From Heterobilharzia americana (lineage: Eukaryota > Platyhelminthes > Trematoda > Strigeidida > Schistosomatidae): DNA of 64,000 nucleotides. The stretch lies in contig OX104127.1 of the NCBI GenBank assembly GCA_944470555.2, positions 92,528,708 through 92,592,707 of the forward strand. Direction: 5' to 3'. The position numbers were made by a program, and so were the translations under genes. Shown here in pieces: positions 35,305 to 48,067 of this stretch; position 1 is the stretch's first letter; every line of letters starts with the position of its first letter. The notes beneath the pieces were generated by a model. The model was not told where the DNA came from. It did no database searches and saw only the letters and a program-made list of their open reading frames with translations.

Positions 35305-38300
35305 GCAACCTGGCCTAGGTGACTGGTCCACTAGTCACTAGCCGGTTCCAAGCCAGGATAAAGAGGAAAGATTGGGCATAGGGATAGCAACCGTACTCCG
35401 GAAAACCAATCCAGTAGCTAAACAAACTTCAAAGCACAAAGAAAATATAAAAAATAAAAATTAACCTACTCCTCGCTGGAATTGGGGAGACGAAATGACG
35501 CCAGTTGGTGAAAGCCTTCGGGAAGCCAAGTGGCCGATGTGTGTTCTTTCCCTCGATGAAAGTCAAAGTAAGAATGGGGAAATGGAATGTCCGCACCATG
35601 TTTGAAGCTGGCTGGCTGGGAAAGCTGCACATATTGCAAAAGAGATGACAAGATATGGATGGCATAGAAGTGCCAGACTAGGAATCTGCGAAGAAACTGA
35701 AGATGGATTGCAAGTGGACTCTCCAAACTGTCAGCTGGAGAGGAGTCAATAATCGAATCTGATATTATCACCCAAACGACAACCACGAGCACAGCATACT
35801 GAGTTTTCGAGTGGCTATTATAATGTCCCCAGCACCAGCGAAGGCTCTCAGGCAATGGGAACCAATCTACTCCTTCAGGATCATGATATCAAGATTCAAC
35901 TGAAAAGGAAGGAAAGTCACAATCATGCAACGCTAATGCTATGCTACGCGCCTACAAGTAATGCAGATGAAGAGAAGAAGGAGGAATTCTACAGACAACT
36001 GCAATCATTAATGGACAAGACCTCACCACAGTTGGTGACATCAAAATTCTAATGCGTGTGGTGGCATGAACACCAAACTAGAAGATAACACAGGAAGAGA
36101 ACCAATCATGTGTCGAGAAGCACTCGGTAAAATGATGAGGGAGAATGGAGAACTGTTTACAGACTTCTGTGCAATCGATGACTTGGTGACTGGAAGCAGT
36201 GTGTACAAACACAGACAAGGATGTTCACAAGGCAGAGACATGGATTCGATTTCACCAGGACACACCAAAAATGAGATCGACTTCATCTCAAAGTGAAGAA
36301 AGTGGAGATGGAGATGCAGCCTACTGCACACAAGATCAGATGAGGAAGGGGAACAGATGTGGTTGGGTTAACACCACCCACACCACTACTTAGTGCAAGC
36401 AACCTACCTTGAAAATCAAGTTGAAAGACCTCAATTGAAAGAAGTTGGTGATAGAGGACCATAGTTGAAATTGAACACCCAGAACAGAAAGTGAACTGAA
36501 AGATGGAACTGCACAGGATATCTTCACTTCCGTCAATCAGTCATCAGGAAGAAATGGGAGACATTGAGCAACATCCGTGCAGAAGCGTGTGTGGAAGAAG
36601 ACTGGAGCTGTTCGGGAGAGATGTGGAAATAAACCTGCATAACCGTATTGGGAAGGAAGTAGAAAGAAGACAAGACAAGCAGTGGATCTCGATGGAGATA
36701 TGGAAGTTGATAGGGGAGGGAGAGGAAGATGGTAATGGTGGAGCAGAAGATGAACCAGTGCAGTGCAGGGAGGAACAACGAAAAGAGGAACTGAACACAA
36801 CCTATAAAACACTGCACTGGACAAAAAAGTGAAGAGTTCATAGAAAGACAAAAGACACATCTACCACACACTGGCAAGTGAAGCAGAACAGGCTGCATGT
36901 AGGAGAAAGAGAAATAACGACACCATATTAAATAACAAGGTTACTGTCTGGAAGGGGAGAGATCAATGCAGATGAAAACAGTGAGAGATAGTGAAGGAAA
37001 TCTAGTTACCAAAGAGGAGAAGAAAAAGAAACGATGAGCTGACCACTTCGAAAATTCATTGAATCGACCGCCAACACAACCACCACCACCAACTGCAACT
37101 CGTCCAGAAATACCATCATCAGCCCAGCCACAAAATTACCAGTGAACATAAGCCATCCGACAAAACCAGGAGTGAAGTTCTGAACGCTATAAAGTTGTTG
37201 AAAGGCAGAAAAGCAACAGGACCAGATGAAATTCCTCCAGAAGCATTAAGAACAGACACAGAGATATCAGCAGCGGACACACTCACACTACTCCTGTTGC
37301 AGAAGATTTGTGAAAGTGGAAGGAAAGGTACTGGCCGGTTGATTGGTAGAAGGGCTACTTTGTCACACTCCCTAAGAAACGCTAGCTAAGGCTTTGCAAG
37401 GACTGTCACGGAATCATCCTCCTCTCCCTGTCCATCCTAAGCAAGCAAAATATTAATCCGTACCATCCTGGACAGACTACAAAATGCGCCGGATTAGAAA
37501 TTACGACCGGAACTGGTTGACTGGATGGTTTCAGGAAGAACAAATCATGTACGAATCAAATTGCAACACTATGCTACACTACGCATCATCATAGAACAAA
37601 GCATAGAATCGCAGTCAACTCTCTACCTCCACCCAACTTAATCTATTTTGAAAAGACTGTCGACAGCGTCGACCGAGAAGTAATTTGATAGGCATCTGCT
37701 TCAACACTACGGTTTCAGTTCTACAAACCTTTATCAATCTCATTCAACAGCGGCACAGATGAGAATGTCATAGACAGGCCTTCAATAATCAGAAATCAGT
37801 GTGGAGATCGACTGCACTGCACTGCACTCCACTTCATTCAGCATAAAGTGTGAATAACATCTGGATTTTCAGCTCCATTCAGTCAAGTCAGTCAGTCCTT
37901 CCATGTGATGATTGAGAGACTTGGTGGTGTGTTATGGAGAGCATTTCCAACAAACTCCACACATACATCATCAACATCTACCATCTACACTCACTCGATA
38001 CTGACACTGAAGATGAGATGAGATGAGATGAGATGACGGTAATAATAAGAACAATCAACACGGAACTCAGTGTGGCCTGCCAACGGACCAGCCAAGAAGC
38101 TGTCGCCCGACAAATATGCAGAAGAAGAAAGTGGAGATGGGTTGGACTGGACTGGACATACACTGGGAAAGAAGACCGTTTGAGGACATCACGCATCAAG
38201 CCAGGTCAGGCCAGGCCATGCCGTCGAGTGGAATCCAAATGGGAAACGACAAGTTAGGCGTCCAACGCGTGTTATATGGAGGAGATAGTGTGAGGAAGAA

Positions 38301-38416
38301 ATGAAAGTTTATGGGCACTGGTGGAGCCAGGTTGAAGATATTGCTGAGAAGATAGTGAAATGGCGCTGTCCTACTGCCGTTCTGTGTCCCACTAGGAACC
38401 CAAAGAACAAATAATA
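35305..38416 (+). mobile_element. RTE-B copy B6, both ends present, catalytic palm deleted
   Basis: The 5' leader (35305-35500) matches the 5' end of B10. The endonuclease part follows: ESL..EAKWPMCVLSLDESQS region, GTNLLLQDHDIKIQLKRK, CYAPTSNADEEKKEEFYRQL, NENGELF-like and HTKNEIDFIS. Then the linker (RKATGPDGIPPEAL-like) and the RT start. After about 37752 the sequence jumps from LINLIQQ to the CRPSIIRNQCGDR segment, removing about 530 bp that hold RT motifs B and C (the FADD box). The C-terminal tail and 3' end are kept. It cannot encode an active RT. ATGAG is expanded at 38012-38033. Confidence 0.85.
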
Positions 38417-38525
38417 AAAGGAAAATAGTCCACCTTTCACGGAGATTCAGTTGGGATAAAATCTTAAGCAATGTCATGTTCTCTATTCCTAAATGCTGAC
38501 CGATGGAATACAATATAATAATCAC

Positions 38526-38600
38526 GACCCGAACAGCTCAGTTGTTGCATCACTGACTATAACACTGGGTCAGGTGGGTTTGAATCTCACTCAAGGCTGC
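38526..38600 (+). repeat. tRNA-like SINE head, degenerate
   Basis: A-box-like AGCTCAGTTGTTGCATC and B-box-like GGGTTTGAATCTC spaced about 40 bp apart, with CGACCCGAA at the start. It lacks the tail of the main tRNA-headed SINE family, so it may be another subfamily. Confidence 0.4.
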
Positions 38601-40264
38601 AGATACTCGTTGCTGAAACCTAGATTTAGGCTTCCTGCAGATTAGCCTCATTCAACTAACGCAAACTATACTGTATTAACTGATATCCAGACAGAAATGA
38701 AAGTTATGTGTATGCAATGCAAAGTGATACGCGCATTCTAATAATTTGTTATTGTTCAATGAACACGAAGAAATAAAAGCTTAAGTCGGTAGTTTTACTT
38801 TATATATTTTTGTTTAGTTGTAGAGTGAAACATATCTCATCCATATAAAACATAATCTCTTCAAAGATGTACATGTGAAACCAGAATGTCTCAGTTCTTT
38901 GAAATGAAACTGTGAAATTCTAAAACTAAAGTATTCAAAACCATTCCATTTGATCTGATCGACGTGAAAAACGATTTCCAGATGACATATACTTCCTTCA
39001 CTGAATAAATTTAAATGGAGCGAGAACAGTTGTCTGAGCAGAATAGCACGGATTTATTTCATTTCCTGGCTTCTCATCACTTGCTAACAATTTAAAACTA
39101 TTCTAATATCAAGTTACACAAAATGTTTGTATGCTTAAATAAATCTGACAGAAAATTATCTACTTGAAGCGAAGATAATATTGAGATAAAGCAATTAAAA
39201 GCAGGAAAATTGAATGGAATGATGAACAGTGAAGTTAAATGCTTGCAATATTCTCAGTTCCTGGTGAGAATAACATTACCAGGTGTAATCCCAAGTGTAA
39301 ATTCGATTGGCGTTTACTGCGTAATAGTGTAGTTGAGTACTTGCCCAAATGATTAATTTTTTCTGAAGTGAGACCATATAACCAAACACTTCCTGGACTT
39401 CAGTCATCAAATAGTCAGCTGTCGTAGACACCTGCGCATTTCGGGTTCACAAACCAACCATGCAACTTGTAAACCACTTGCCAACTGATCATCCTAATAA
39501 ATGTATGCCCATCCGTGCTGCTCACTTATTCAAATTCAAATGGTCTGATCTACTTCATCTTCGTGAGCTGAATTCGTCTGGGTACACCACTGATGACGGC
39601 CCCAAACGAGAGAAACAGCCATCCGGTGTTTAGATCACTGTTATCTGGCTGACGAAATCTAAAGGTCAGCTTCGGCGATTTCTAACCACTAAAGTTTTCC
39701 AGTAGTATATTTCGATAGTTCGTTGTAGCACTATGCCAAAGATCACACCTTGTGGTCTTGACTGGTGGGTGATTTCCAACGGAATTTCAGTTGATACTGC
39801 ACTTGGGCAGCGTAAAAACTATTCAGCTGTGAGAACTATCAAGGTAGACGGTTCAGTTTGTAAATCATTCACAAAATGATGATCTTCATCTGTGTGTGCA
39901 CATAGAAAATGGAACCAATCAAACTTCAGCTTTAATAGTTTCCAGTTGGGTACCATTGAAATCAAATATGTAAAGCGGTGTTTCAGATCGTTGAGTACAA
40001 TGATGGCTCGGTGAGAAGTGACCAATTTCATGTTATTTAATCTTTAGTATTACCAAGCTGGGGAATTCAGCATCATGTTGCACTTCAGTTGATGTTACAT
40101 GATTGGATGTAATTGTTAGAAAACCCTTAACTTATGTTTCGTTCTTGTTGGCACCCTCAGCAGTGTGTATTTGAAACTTGTAGGGAACTGGTATATTCTG
40201 AGAGATTCTGCTACCAAAGACGTTACCAGTGAGTATAAAGATCGTTATATATGTATCTCAGGGA
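38601..40264. other. Unassigned; two coding-like stretches of unknown origin
   Basis: A plus frame of about 72 codons ends at 39632 and includes QLVNHLPTDHPNKC and KWSDLLHLRELNSSGY. A minus frame at 39819-40031 includes MVPNWKLLKLKFDWFHFL. Neither is recognised. Both are likely fragments of mobile elements or chance. Confidence 0.3.
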
Positions 40265-40640
40265 ACCATCACCATACCCTGTCGAATAAACTTGGGCATA
40301 TAGAAGATATTCAATCCATTTATTCTCCTACTATGATGATGAATAGCAATGGGACCAAATGCGTGTGTTCCACATTATCTAGGTCTCGTCAGCTGGAGTT
40401 ACCAGCACCCCAATGAGGATGTTGTTCCCGCTGAGCTCGAACCCAGAACTCATAGCTACAAACGCCAAAGCGCTATCCACTAAGTCACTGGAACACAACA
40501 ACCACCTTTTGTGTAATGGGTATTAGTTGTTATTTATCGATATTTGTAATCTTCCGTTGTTATACAGGGTGGAATTGTTCGACCTCAGCTAGTGGATGGG
40601 CTCCTATGTGGAGGCCTAGATACTGCCGAATATTGTTGAC
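40265..40640 (-). repeat. Smα-like retroposon with an adjoining 3' end (tandem arrangement)
   Basis: Minus strand, in order: 3'-end fragment 40640-40540 (GTCGAACAATTCCACCC), then a full 5' half with A box AGTGGATAGCGC (about 40482), B box GGTTCGAGCTC (about 40438) and a decayed hammerhead (about 40425-40370: CTGACGA kept, GAAA not). The same 3'-end-then-5'-start order is seen at 32.6-32.9 kb. Confidence 0.65.
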
Positions 40641-41904
40641 GTTATATTCATGTTATTCTCTAAAATTATGTATTTATGCTATTTCGGTTTATTGTGTTGA
40701 CCTCATTTTCATAGACTTTCTATTATTTCAGCTTTTTATTTAAGCATTTAGTTGTCATGCTACAATTTTTCTACCTCCTATTATACTAATAAAGTTATAT
40801 ATAGTCTGTTGTATATTCTTCACTTCTTTCCTTTTTCCATGACTAATCATTATGATCAAATGGAACAAATGGAATGATTTGTTGATTACTAATGCAATCA
40901 CCTAGTCCTTTTCGTATACTTCAAGTGTAATCCTATTAATCAAGATAGTTTCACATGATGTTAGTATTGTTTGATGAGAAATTTTCGAAACGTTTTCTTA
41001 TAAATCTAAACATGATTCCTTTGACCTGACTATTCTCTTCACTGACATGTAAACCTAACAGAAAGTGTTATTATAGTTTACAATACAAATCGATATTGAT
41101 AATATTCTTCCATCAATTATTTATGAATGTAGCTATGGAGCTTTGTGGAGGGCGGGAGGAGGTGATAAATGTGAAGAAATTGTTCACTTTTGGTTTTCAT
41201 CTTCATACATAGTTATACTGCCTTATATTGTTAAGTTGATGAGTGTCAGGAGTTGATCGACACGATATATTGTATAGTGTGGACGGTTGTCAGTACATGG
41301 TAGAGAGATTTAAGAGCAACACTTAAGGATTACAATCTACGTTACTGACGTCAGAGACAGATATGCTGAACCATTTGTTGTGCAACTAACGCAGAGAAAG
41401 ATTATCCTGACATTCTAGGGTTTTGAAGAACAATTTACTATTGTAGCGCATTCGAAATCTTACTCATTCACCTAAGAGTTTCGATTTCTTGACTGCCTCA
41501 CTTCTTCGTTGTTCAGCTCTACCGTTCATCAGTTATCTTTTATTATTAAATGTAACTACATCCTATATACTTGCTGCGTCGTCGGCTCACCTTTCTTCTT
41601 TTTTTTTTCTTTTCCAGATTCTTGTGGCCACTACCAAACTCACACTGCTCTGCGCGCCCCCCGCAACAACGTACTCATCTACAGGCTAGACGAAAACATC
41701 AACAACTGGTCGTTATACTATCACCTTGACTATATTGTTTTCTCAGACTTGTATTAATGCTGGATGAAATGAAAATCTCTACCGTTACAGGATTCTAACC
41801 AGCGATCTGTCTCGGCCCACATTTTCATTCCATCTACCATCATAAACTAGTATAAAAAGAATTTATTCAGTTTGGAGCTTTGTAGGAATTTACTGATTTG
41901 AAGT
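40641..41904. other. No secure feature; possible splice acceptor at 41617
   Basis: A strong pyrimidine tract (CTTTCTTC, T10, CTTTTCCAG) ends at 41617, followed by a frame to 41757 (SCGHYQTHTALRAPRNNVLI...) that is GC-richer than its surroundings. No donor or partner exon is seen. It may be a transposon scrap. 41765-41850 resembles a degraded tRNA-headed SINE. Confidence 0.25.
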
Positions 41905-42530
41905 TGGTACACACCATGGACTGAAATCAGTTGAAGAAACATCAAAATTCTGAAAGGAGAAATGGACACCTGTTTCGTCCTACTATGGGACTCCTCAGTA
42001 GTGCATATCTTAAGGTTTAGCGGTCAGCACCTCACCACTGAGTCATTAAATTGAAATTCAGTGGTTCATATTTCCAACGTCTATCAGTTAATGACATAGC
42101 CAGACATCCAATGTCATCGATGAGTATTTGTCCTCACATCCACCAGATTTGCCTCACTGGTGTCAGTTCATGATGAACACCAACTTGAAATAAATCATTA
42201 AATCCCAACAAATCCCCGAATTGATTTAATCCAGTACTCATTGGTGATTAGCTTTGACAGGTGATTCCTGAAGTTCCAATGAGAAGTCGTGACGGATGTG
42301 GCAAACCTGGTGACTGTGAGGACAAATATTCAAAGGTGACAGAAGTAGCAAACTGTGAACCATTCAATTCTGACACACTGGCTGAACGTTCAACGCGTTT
42401 GCCGTGAAACCTCAAGGTCCCTAACCGGATCATAGGTACGCACTACTGAGCTGTTCTACACTAAGACGAAACAGCTGTCAAGTCCCCCCAGGTTTCCAAT
42501 GTTTCTCCAATTGATATCAGCCCGTAATGA
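41905..42530. repeat. Hammerhead repeat family 2, head-to-head pair
   Basis: Minus unit 41905-42170 with internal deletion, then plus unit 42170-42530. Outer ends carry matching GATTTGAAGTTGGTACAC and GATATCAGCCCGTAATGA termini. The plus ribozyme (about 42427-42480) reads CTGAGCT and is broken. Confidence 0.7.
41958..42008 (-). ncRNA. Hammerhead ribozyme, family 2
   Basis: Minus strand: CTGAGGA, stem II GTCC/GGAC, GAAAC, GTC triplet. Stem I is poorly paired (GCACTA against CATTTC), so folding may be weak although the core is complete. Confidence 0.55.
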
Positions 42531-43140
42531 AAACTATGTTAAAATTTTACGTGGGTTAAGTAGGATCGACTTGGTCTGTGTTAGACAACCATATAAATAA
42601 TTGATTGCTATAGAAAATGGAGGCAAACAAATGCCTCTGCTTGGATGTACAATTTCACTTGTCTTCTAATCGCAACCACTCTGAATTTCAGTATTATTTT
42701 ATTTTTTGATGACTTTATATACTCTGGAGATTTAGACGTCAAATCCTGCGCTCATCAATGTTGAATAATTTGAAATATGAAGATAAATAAGAGCTCCTTT
42801 AACCTTAACTTATTTGGAATGTGTTCACAAGATAGAGTCTCCGCCCTAGCATTAACAAGTGAATTGTGAGATACAGTTTGAGGTCACCTGAGACGAAGAC
42901 CTATTGAGTTTCCACTGTCGTAGTGAACAGTTTGGTTGGCATGCAGAAACTAATTTAGCTGCAAGGGAAGTGAATATTAGCCAGGTTCTTGTTCTTCTAT
43001 CTAATCAGTCTGTGGTCCACTTCATCAATCCGTGGAACTTAAACCGAGAAGCATACTTTTGAAATATGAGCATAAAGATCTGAAGGAAGAAAAAGTACTT
43101 CTACAAAGAGTCTCTTTTCGGCGATTTCAATTTCAAAGCT
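42531..43140. other. No recognised feature
   Basis: AT-rich spacer before RTE-B copy B7. Confidence 0.4.
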
Positions 43141-44665
43141 GCATTATTATTATTATTATTATTATCATTAGTTGTTCCTTGAGTTCCTAGTGGAACATAC
43201 GGCTTCAGTAGCACGTCAATAATTCACTATATTCTCTGCAGTATTTTCAACCTGGACTCACAACTGACCATAACCTCTCATTTATTCATCACACAATCTC
43301 CTCCATGTCACCCTCGACTCAAACGCCCAACTCGTAGTTTCATATTTGGCTCCCATGCAACAGCCTGGCACATGATGAACCCAAACTGTCTTCTCACTCC
43401 ATGACCAGTCCAATCTATCTCCACTTCCTTCCTCTGCATATTTGTTGAATGATAGGTTCTTGATTGGTTCGTTGGTAGACCACAGTCAGTTACTTGTTGC
43501 TTACTCTTATTATTCTGGACATCTCATCCAATGGTCAGTGTCAGCACCGAGTGAGTGTAGGCGGCAGCTGTTGATCAGGCATATCTGTAGTTTGTTGGAA
43601 ATGCTCTTCATAACACACCACCAAGTCTCTCAATCATCACATGGAAGGACTGACTCACTTGACTGAATGGAGCTGAAAATCCAGATGTTGTTCACACTTT
43701 ATGCTGAGTGAAGTGGAGTGCAGTCCAGTCCAGTCGATCTCCACACTGATTCCAGATTAATGCAGGAAGACCTGTCTTGCTGTCTTTGCGATCCTAGCTG
43801 ATTTGACATCCTCATCTGTGCCACTGCCGCTTGTAGTTGAAATGATGCTGCCTTGCCTTGCCTTGCCTTGCCTTACCTATGCAGATGGGTAGGTGAAAGA
43901 GACTACTTCCTTCACATTTCTTCCGTTCATGGTGATTGATGCTTGTCGTTGTTGTTGTTGTTGCATATTGTGGTTGCTGGTTGGGTATCGTTGCCATCTC
44001 TTTCTCCTCTACGTTCAGCTTGACCTGAAGTAAGTCCCGTCTTCCTGCCCCACATCGCCTCTTCTGTGGACTTGTTAGTTTTCGCCTGTACATCTTCGGG
44101 TATGTGTAACAAAGCATTAGACATAAATCATCATCGGAGGCGAAATCCAAATCTTCTGGGGGTCTTCTTATCGGTCCATTCAGTGTATGCCCATATTCTC
44201 GCTCCTCACGGTTTGCTGCATGATCCAGTTCACTAAAATCATGAATATGTTTGGTGATAGTAGGCGGCTGCCTCGTCTTACCCCTGTCTTAACTTTAAAG
44301 GTGTCACTGAACTTTGCATTATGTTGTCAATCACTTGGCATGTAGTGTCGTCATATAGTTGTTGAATGAGGTTGATAAAGGTTTGTGGCACTAAAACAGT
44401 AGTGTTGAAGCAGATGCCTATCAAATTACTTCTCGGTCGACGCTGTCGACGGTCTTTTCAAAATAGATGAAGTTGGGTTGAGGTAGAGAGTTGACTGCGA
44501 TTCTATGCTTTGTTCTATGATGATGCGTAGTGTAGCATAGTGTTGCAATTTGATTCGTACATGATTTGTTCTTCCTGAAACCAACTAGTCAACCTGTTCC
44601 GGCCGTAATTTCGAATCTAGAGCATATTTTAGTCTCTCCTGGATGATAGGACGATATACTGAGTA
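43141..44665 (-). mobile_element. RTE-B copy B7, 5'-truncated
   Basis: 3' (ATT)n tail at 43142-43167, C-terminal tail, connector with CCTTG pentanucleotide expansion (43852-43875), catalytic box FASDDDLC (three Asp codons, 44127-44135), palm and RT motif A region to about 44480, then 5' truncation near 44665. From 43395 to 44170 it is nearly identical to B8 (50.95-51.66 kb), so both belong to one subfamily. Confidence 0.85.
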
Positions 44666-45265
44666 TTATCCACTAATCTGAGCAACACTGCATTTGTATA
44701 TCATGACAATTTATCATTCCTTCTTACTATGCCAATTGATTACTTTCCAATATATATTAACATTTTGATCATTTTAGGATGGAAATGATATTTGGTTTTC
44801 TTTTTTTCTGAGCATCACTTGACTTGTTGTTATACTTAACTAACTACTTTCACCAATGAAACAGATTGTACATTCTGATCAAGAACTATTTATAAATGAG
44901 ATTGTATAGATTAGTGAACGGAATTGCTGGAAAAAAGTCTCTACTCTGAACCCTTGAATTTTTGGAAATGCCTATTAAATCTTATAGTTTAATCCTTATT
45001 ACACTAGACTGATAATCTGAAGGTTATTGGTGCCAATCCTACTACAATGTAGAACTTTCTTTTTCCATTTCAGCCATCACCTGTGTAGGTTGAGATTATT
45101 CTGTTAATCAAAGCTATGCCATATTGCCGAATAAAAGGGATTTATGTTTTGTCTATTGTATAACTTAAGACAATGAGTTGAAATATATAATGAATTAGTG
45201 GTTATCTTTTCAATTTCATCAACAGAAACAAGCGTAAAACAACTTCAAATAGTTCTTTTGAGGTA
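44666..45265. other. No secure feature
   Basis: AT-rich. Around 45000-45075 a weak tRNA-like/SINE-tail pattern (TTTTTCCATTTCAGCCATCACC) is visible but too degraded to classify. Confidence 0.35.
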
Positions 45266-45269
45266 GTAT

Positions 45270-45750
45270 TTAACATTGGCTGATATCAATTAGAGAATCA
45301 TTGAAGACCTGGAAGCACTGGACAGATATTTCGTCCTAATATGGGACTCCTCAGCAGTACGCACTTACAACCCAGCTGGAGAACGAACTCAGGACCTTCA
45401 TGTTTCCCACAGAATTCGTTGACCATCCATAAGTCCGTAATGAATTCTACCTGAAAATTAAAATCATCATTCCCCTCATTAGTGACATGCTTCTAAATGG
45501 ACATCCCAAGATTCTGATAAGAAGCCGTGATCTGTAGGGTCAGTCAGTCGTAAGTGAACCATTGAACTCCAACCCAATGGTTGGATGGTCAACGCATTCT
45601 TCTTGAAACATGAATGTCTTGAGTTCGATCTCCAGTCGGGTCGTAGGGGCATACTGCTGAGTAGTTTTACACTATGACGAAGTGGCTGTCCAGCACTCTC
45701 AGGTTTTTAATGGCTTTCCAACTTTTATCAGACTATAATGATAACCACCT
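45270..45750. repeat. Hammerhead repeat family 2, head-to-head pair
   Basis: Minus unit 45270-45430 and plus unit 45475-45750, with B box GAGTTCGATCTC in the plus unit. The plus ribozyme (about 45645-45695) is degraded (CTGAGTA, GAAG). Confidence 0.7.
45314..45364 (-). ncRNA. Hammerhead ribozyme, family 2
   Basis: Minus strand: CTGAGGA, stem II GTCC/GGAC, GAAA, GTC triplet, stem I GTACTG/CAGTGC (one G-U). Stem III starts with T in place of C. Core complete. Confidence 0.65.
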
Positions 45751-46254
45751 GAAAATTAATTAATATATCCCGCATAAATGATCATCAACCCTGTTGAAAT
45801 AAAAATTAAATATTTTCAATAAATCAGTTATTTATCACTTTTGGTTTTTTACTTTATCTCTTCAATCAAATATTTTCAATTATACTAGAGATTTTATTGA
45901 ACCTTGTGACAAAAAGTGAATTTGTTCACTAATTTTTGGTGACATTATTCATTGTAATTTACACATGTAACATAATTATTATTCAAAAAAGGGGAAATTC
46001 ATCCTTCAAGATTGCTACCATTGACATTATCATCTTCATTTTCCTGCAAAGAAAAGAAAGATATGACCTTGAATTATGAATGTCATATTGTTTATGGTTT
46101 GTTAACATTTAAGAAAAAGGGGATGGAAAAAGGGTATTTTCTTTATATCTTATGCTGTTCTATGAACTTTTATTTTCCCTTTGATTTGTATACACCAGCT
46201 GCAGTTCAGTCCATATACAAGTTTTATGAATAGGGATATCAGTAATTTGGTAAA
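45751..46254. other. No recognised feature
   Basis: AT-rich. The frame 46012-46233 shows no family resemblance. Confidence 0.4.
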
Positions 46255-46307
46255 TTTTAATTTCAAGTTGATATTCATTACGGACTGACATCAGTGGTAG
46301 AACGTTG
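46255..46307 (-). repeat. Hammerhead repeat family 2, left piece split by C2
   Basis: TTTCAAGTTGATATTCATTA and GGACTGACATCAGTGG are the start of a minus unit. The rest resumes at 48068. Confidence 0.65.
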
Positions 46308-48067
46308 TCTAGAGTTCACTGAGAACGGTGTTTTCAAATGTCTGAAATCCGTAAACACTTCTTAAAGCTCAGGTCCGGATGGTATATCAAGCTTTGTATT
46401 CAAGAAATGTACTGATATTTTATGCTATCCACTAGCTAACATGTTCAACAGATCGTTTTTAGAAAACACCATACCAGCTGCCTGAAAAGATATTAAGATA
46501 GTCCTCGTACCTAAGTCTAGGACTCCAGGTGCATGTACAAAATACCGTCGGATTGCAGTTACCGTTCCGTTCTTAAAAATATTGGAGAAGCGTATAATAC
46601 CTGTGCTCGAGCACCCACTGAAGGCTTTCTCAGACCCTAATCGATTTGCATATAAAAGAAGAAGAACTCTGTATGCCACCCCTCTATCATATCACGATAT
46701 CGATTACAGTTCTCATAAAAATGCCAAGTATGTCAAGTGTGCCTTCTTAGACCATACTTCTACATTTGATTCTGTCCCAACACCTCTTTGCTGCACAAGC
46801 TAGCCAAGACAAATACTGAGTCCTGGATAATCAACTGGTTCCACTCCTACCTCTCTGACAGGAAACAACATACCCTTCGCCGAGGAAACCGCTCCACCTC
46901 ATTGCTCACTGGGACTGAAGTTCTCCAACGAGCCATACTACCTCCATGTCTTTTCTCATTCTCTTTGCATCACCTACCTACCATCTTCAGTTGACATCTA
47001 TTTCATCAAATATACTGAGGACCTAACAGTTTTCATACCTATCTCCTCTTCAACAGATTGCTTCCAACTGAATGATTTCCAATCCACTGTTAGACCATGG
47101 TCCTCCGAGAATGGTCTTATGCCTAATTCCTCAAAATGTAAGACCATAAACTTTAGTTTTAGACGTCAACATAACTTATATAGACTGCTTAGTTATCATG
47201 ACTCCTGTTCTGTTGACAGTTGTCCATTAGGGAATGTTACAAGTGTGACTTGTCTCAACGTGTCTTTCTCTTCACACCTTTCCTCATCTTCTCATATTTC
47301 ACTAGTTTCCAAAAGAAATTTCCTGCCACACTTTCTATATTAAGAAGCTGAGAGTATCTGGCACAACTCAGTCTCTCATCTTGTGTTTTATGAACTCCTG
47401 CATCTTGTCTGTTCTCCTCTATTTCTCCTCTTTACTTTTTCCTGGGTTGGTGAAAAAAGATTATGCTATATTGTGTAGAGCTTTGAAGATTGTCATTAAA
47501 ACTAGTGATGTACCCATAAATCTTCTAGTTGAAACAGTTGCTGACAAACATATTAACTCATGTAAACATCTGGTGGACTTTATTTTATCAAATGACTAAC
47601 ATCCTCTTCACTCAAAGCTTTCTGTGTGTCGATCGTCTGGAAAGACGAGGAGAGGAGCAAGTACATAAGACTCTATACACGTACTATAAAATGATAAAAA
47701 ACTACGATACCTTATTTAGTTTGTCTTCTGTGTGATGAAGGGAGTATTAGAAATGAACTAACTAATCGACTTCTGTTTTTGAAAGCAAACTAACTGAAGA
47801 TGAGCGTGTTACCTTTTACATATTATGAATCTAATTGTTAGTGTGATTGTCTACCTAAATTGACTGTATATTTTGAAGAAATTTGTAGATAGAGTGAATA
47901 TTTTTAACTTTTCTTCATATAATTTCTACTCATTTCATTTTGCTATGTAAACATATACACTATCTCTATCCAAGTGATGTTACATGATGTGCTGAAGGTT
48001 CTGTAAAGTATTCCTAAAATACCTTTGAGAATAAAGCTAATACTATTATTTTTTAAATATTATTATT
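46308..48067 (+). mobile_element. CR1-clade non-LTR element C2, 5'-truncated
   Basis: Plus strand, in order: SSGPDGIS (46357-46380), AGVFK-like and PAA*KDIKIVLVPKSRTPG, KYRRIAVTVPFLKILEKRII, then (46625-46990) KYVKCAFLDHTSTFDSVPTP (motif A), SWIINWFHSYLSDRKQHTLR and a GVLQGAVLSP-like block reading EVLQRAILPP. Motif C reads KYTEDL (47009-47026), where CR1 elements have YADDL. C-terminal blocks and about 330 bp of 3' UTR follow. Stops and a mutated active site make it inactive. AACGTTG (46301-46307) and AACCGTTG (48068-48075) probably are the target duplication. Confidence 0.8.

Noticed and set aside
36533..36898. Hydrophobic-looking minus frames with many Leu and Ser residues
   Set aside because: Antisense to the RTE-B linker in copy B6; no signal of an independent gene.
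41489..41689. Frame resembling a signal peptide plus hydrophobic core
   Set aside because: It reads through a pyrimidine tract, which yields Leu/Phe/Ser-rich peptides by composition.
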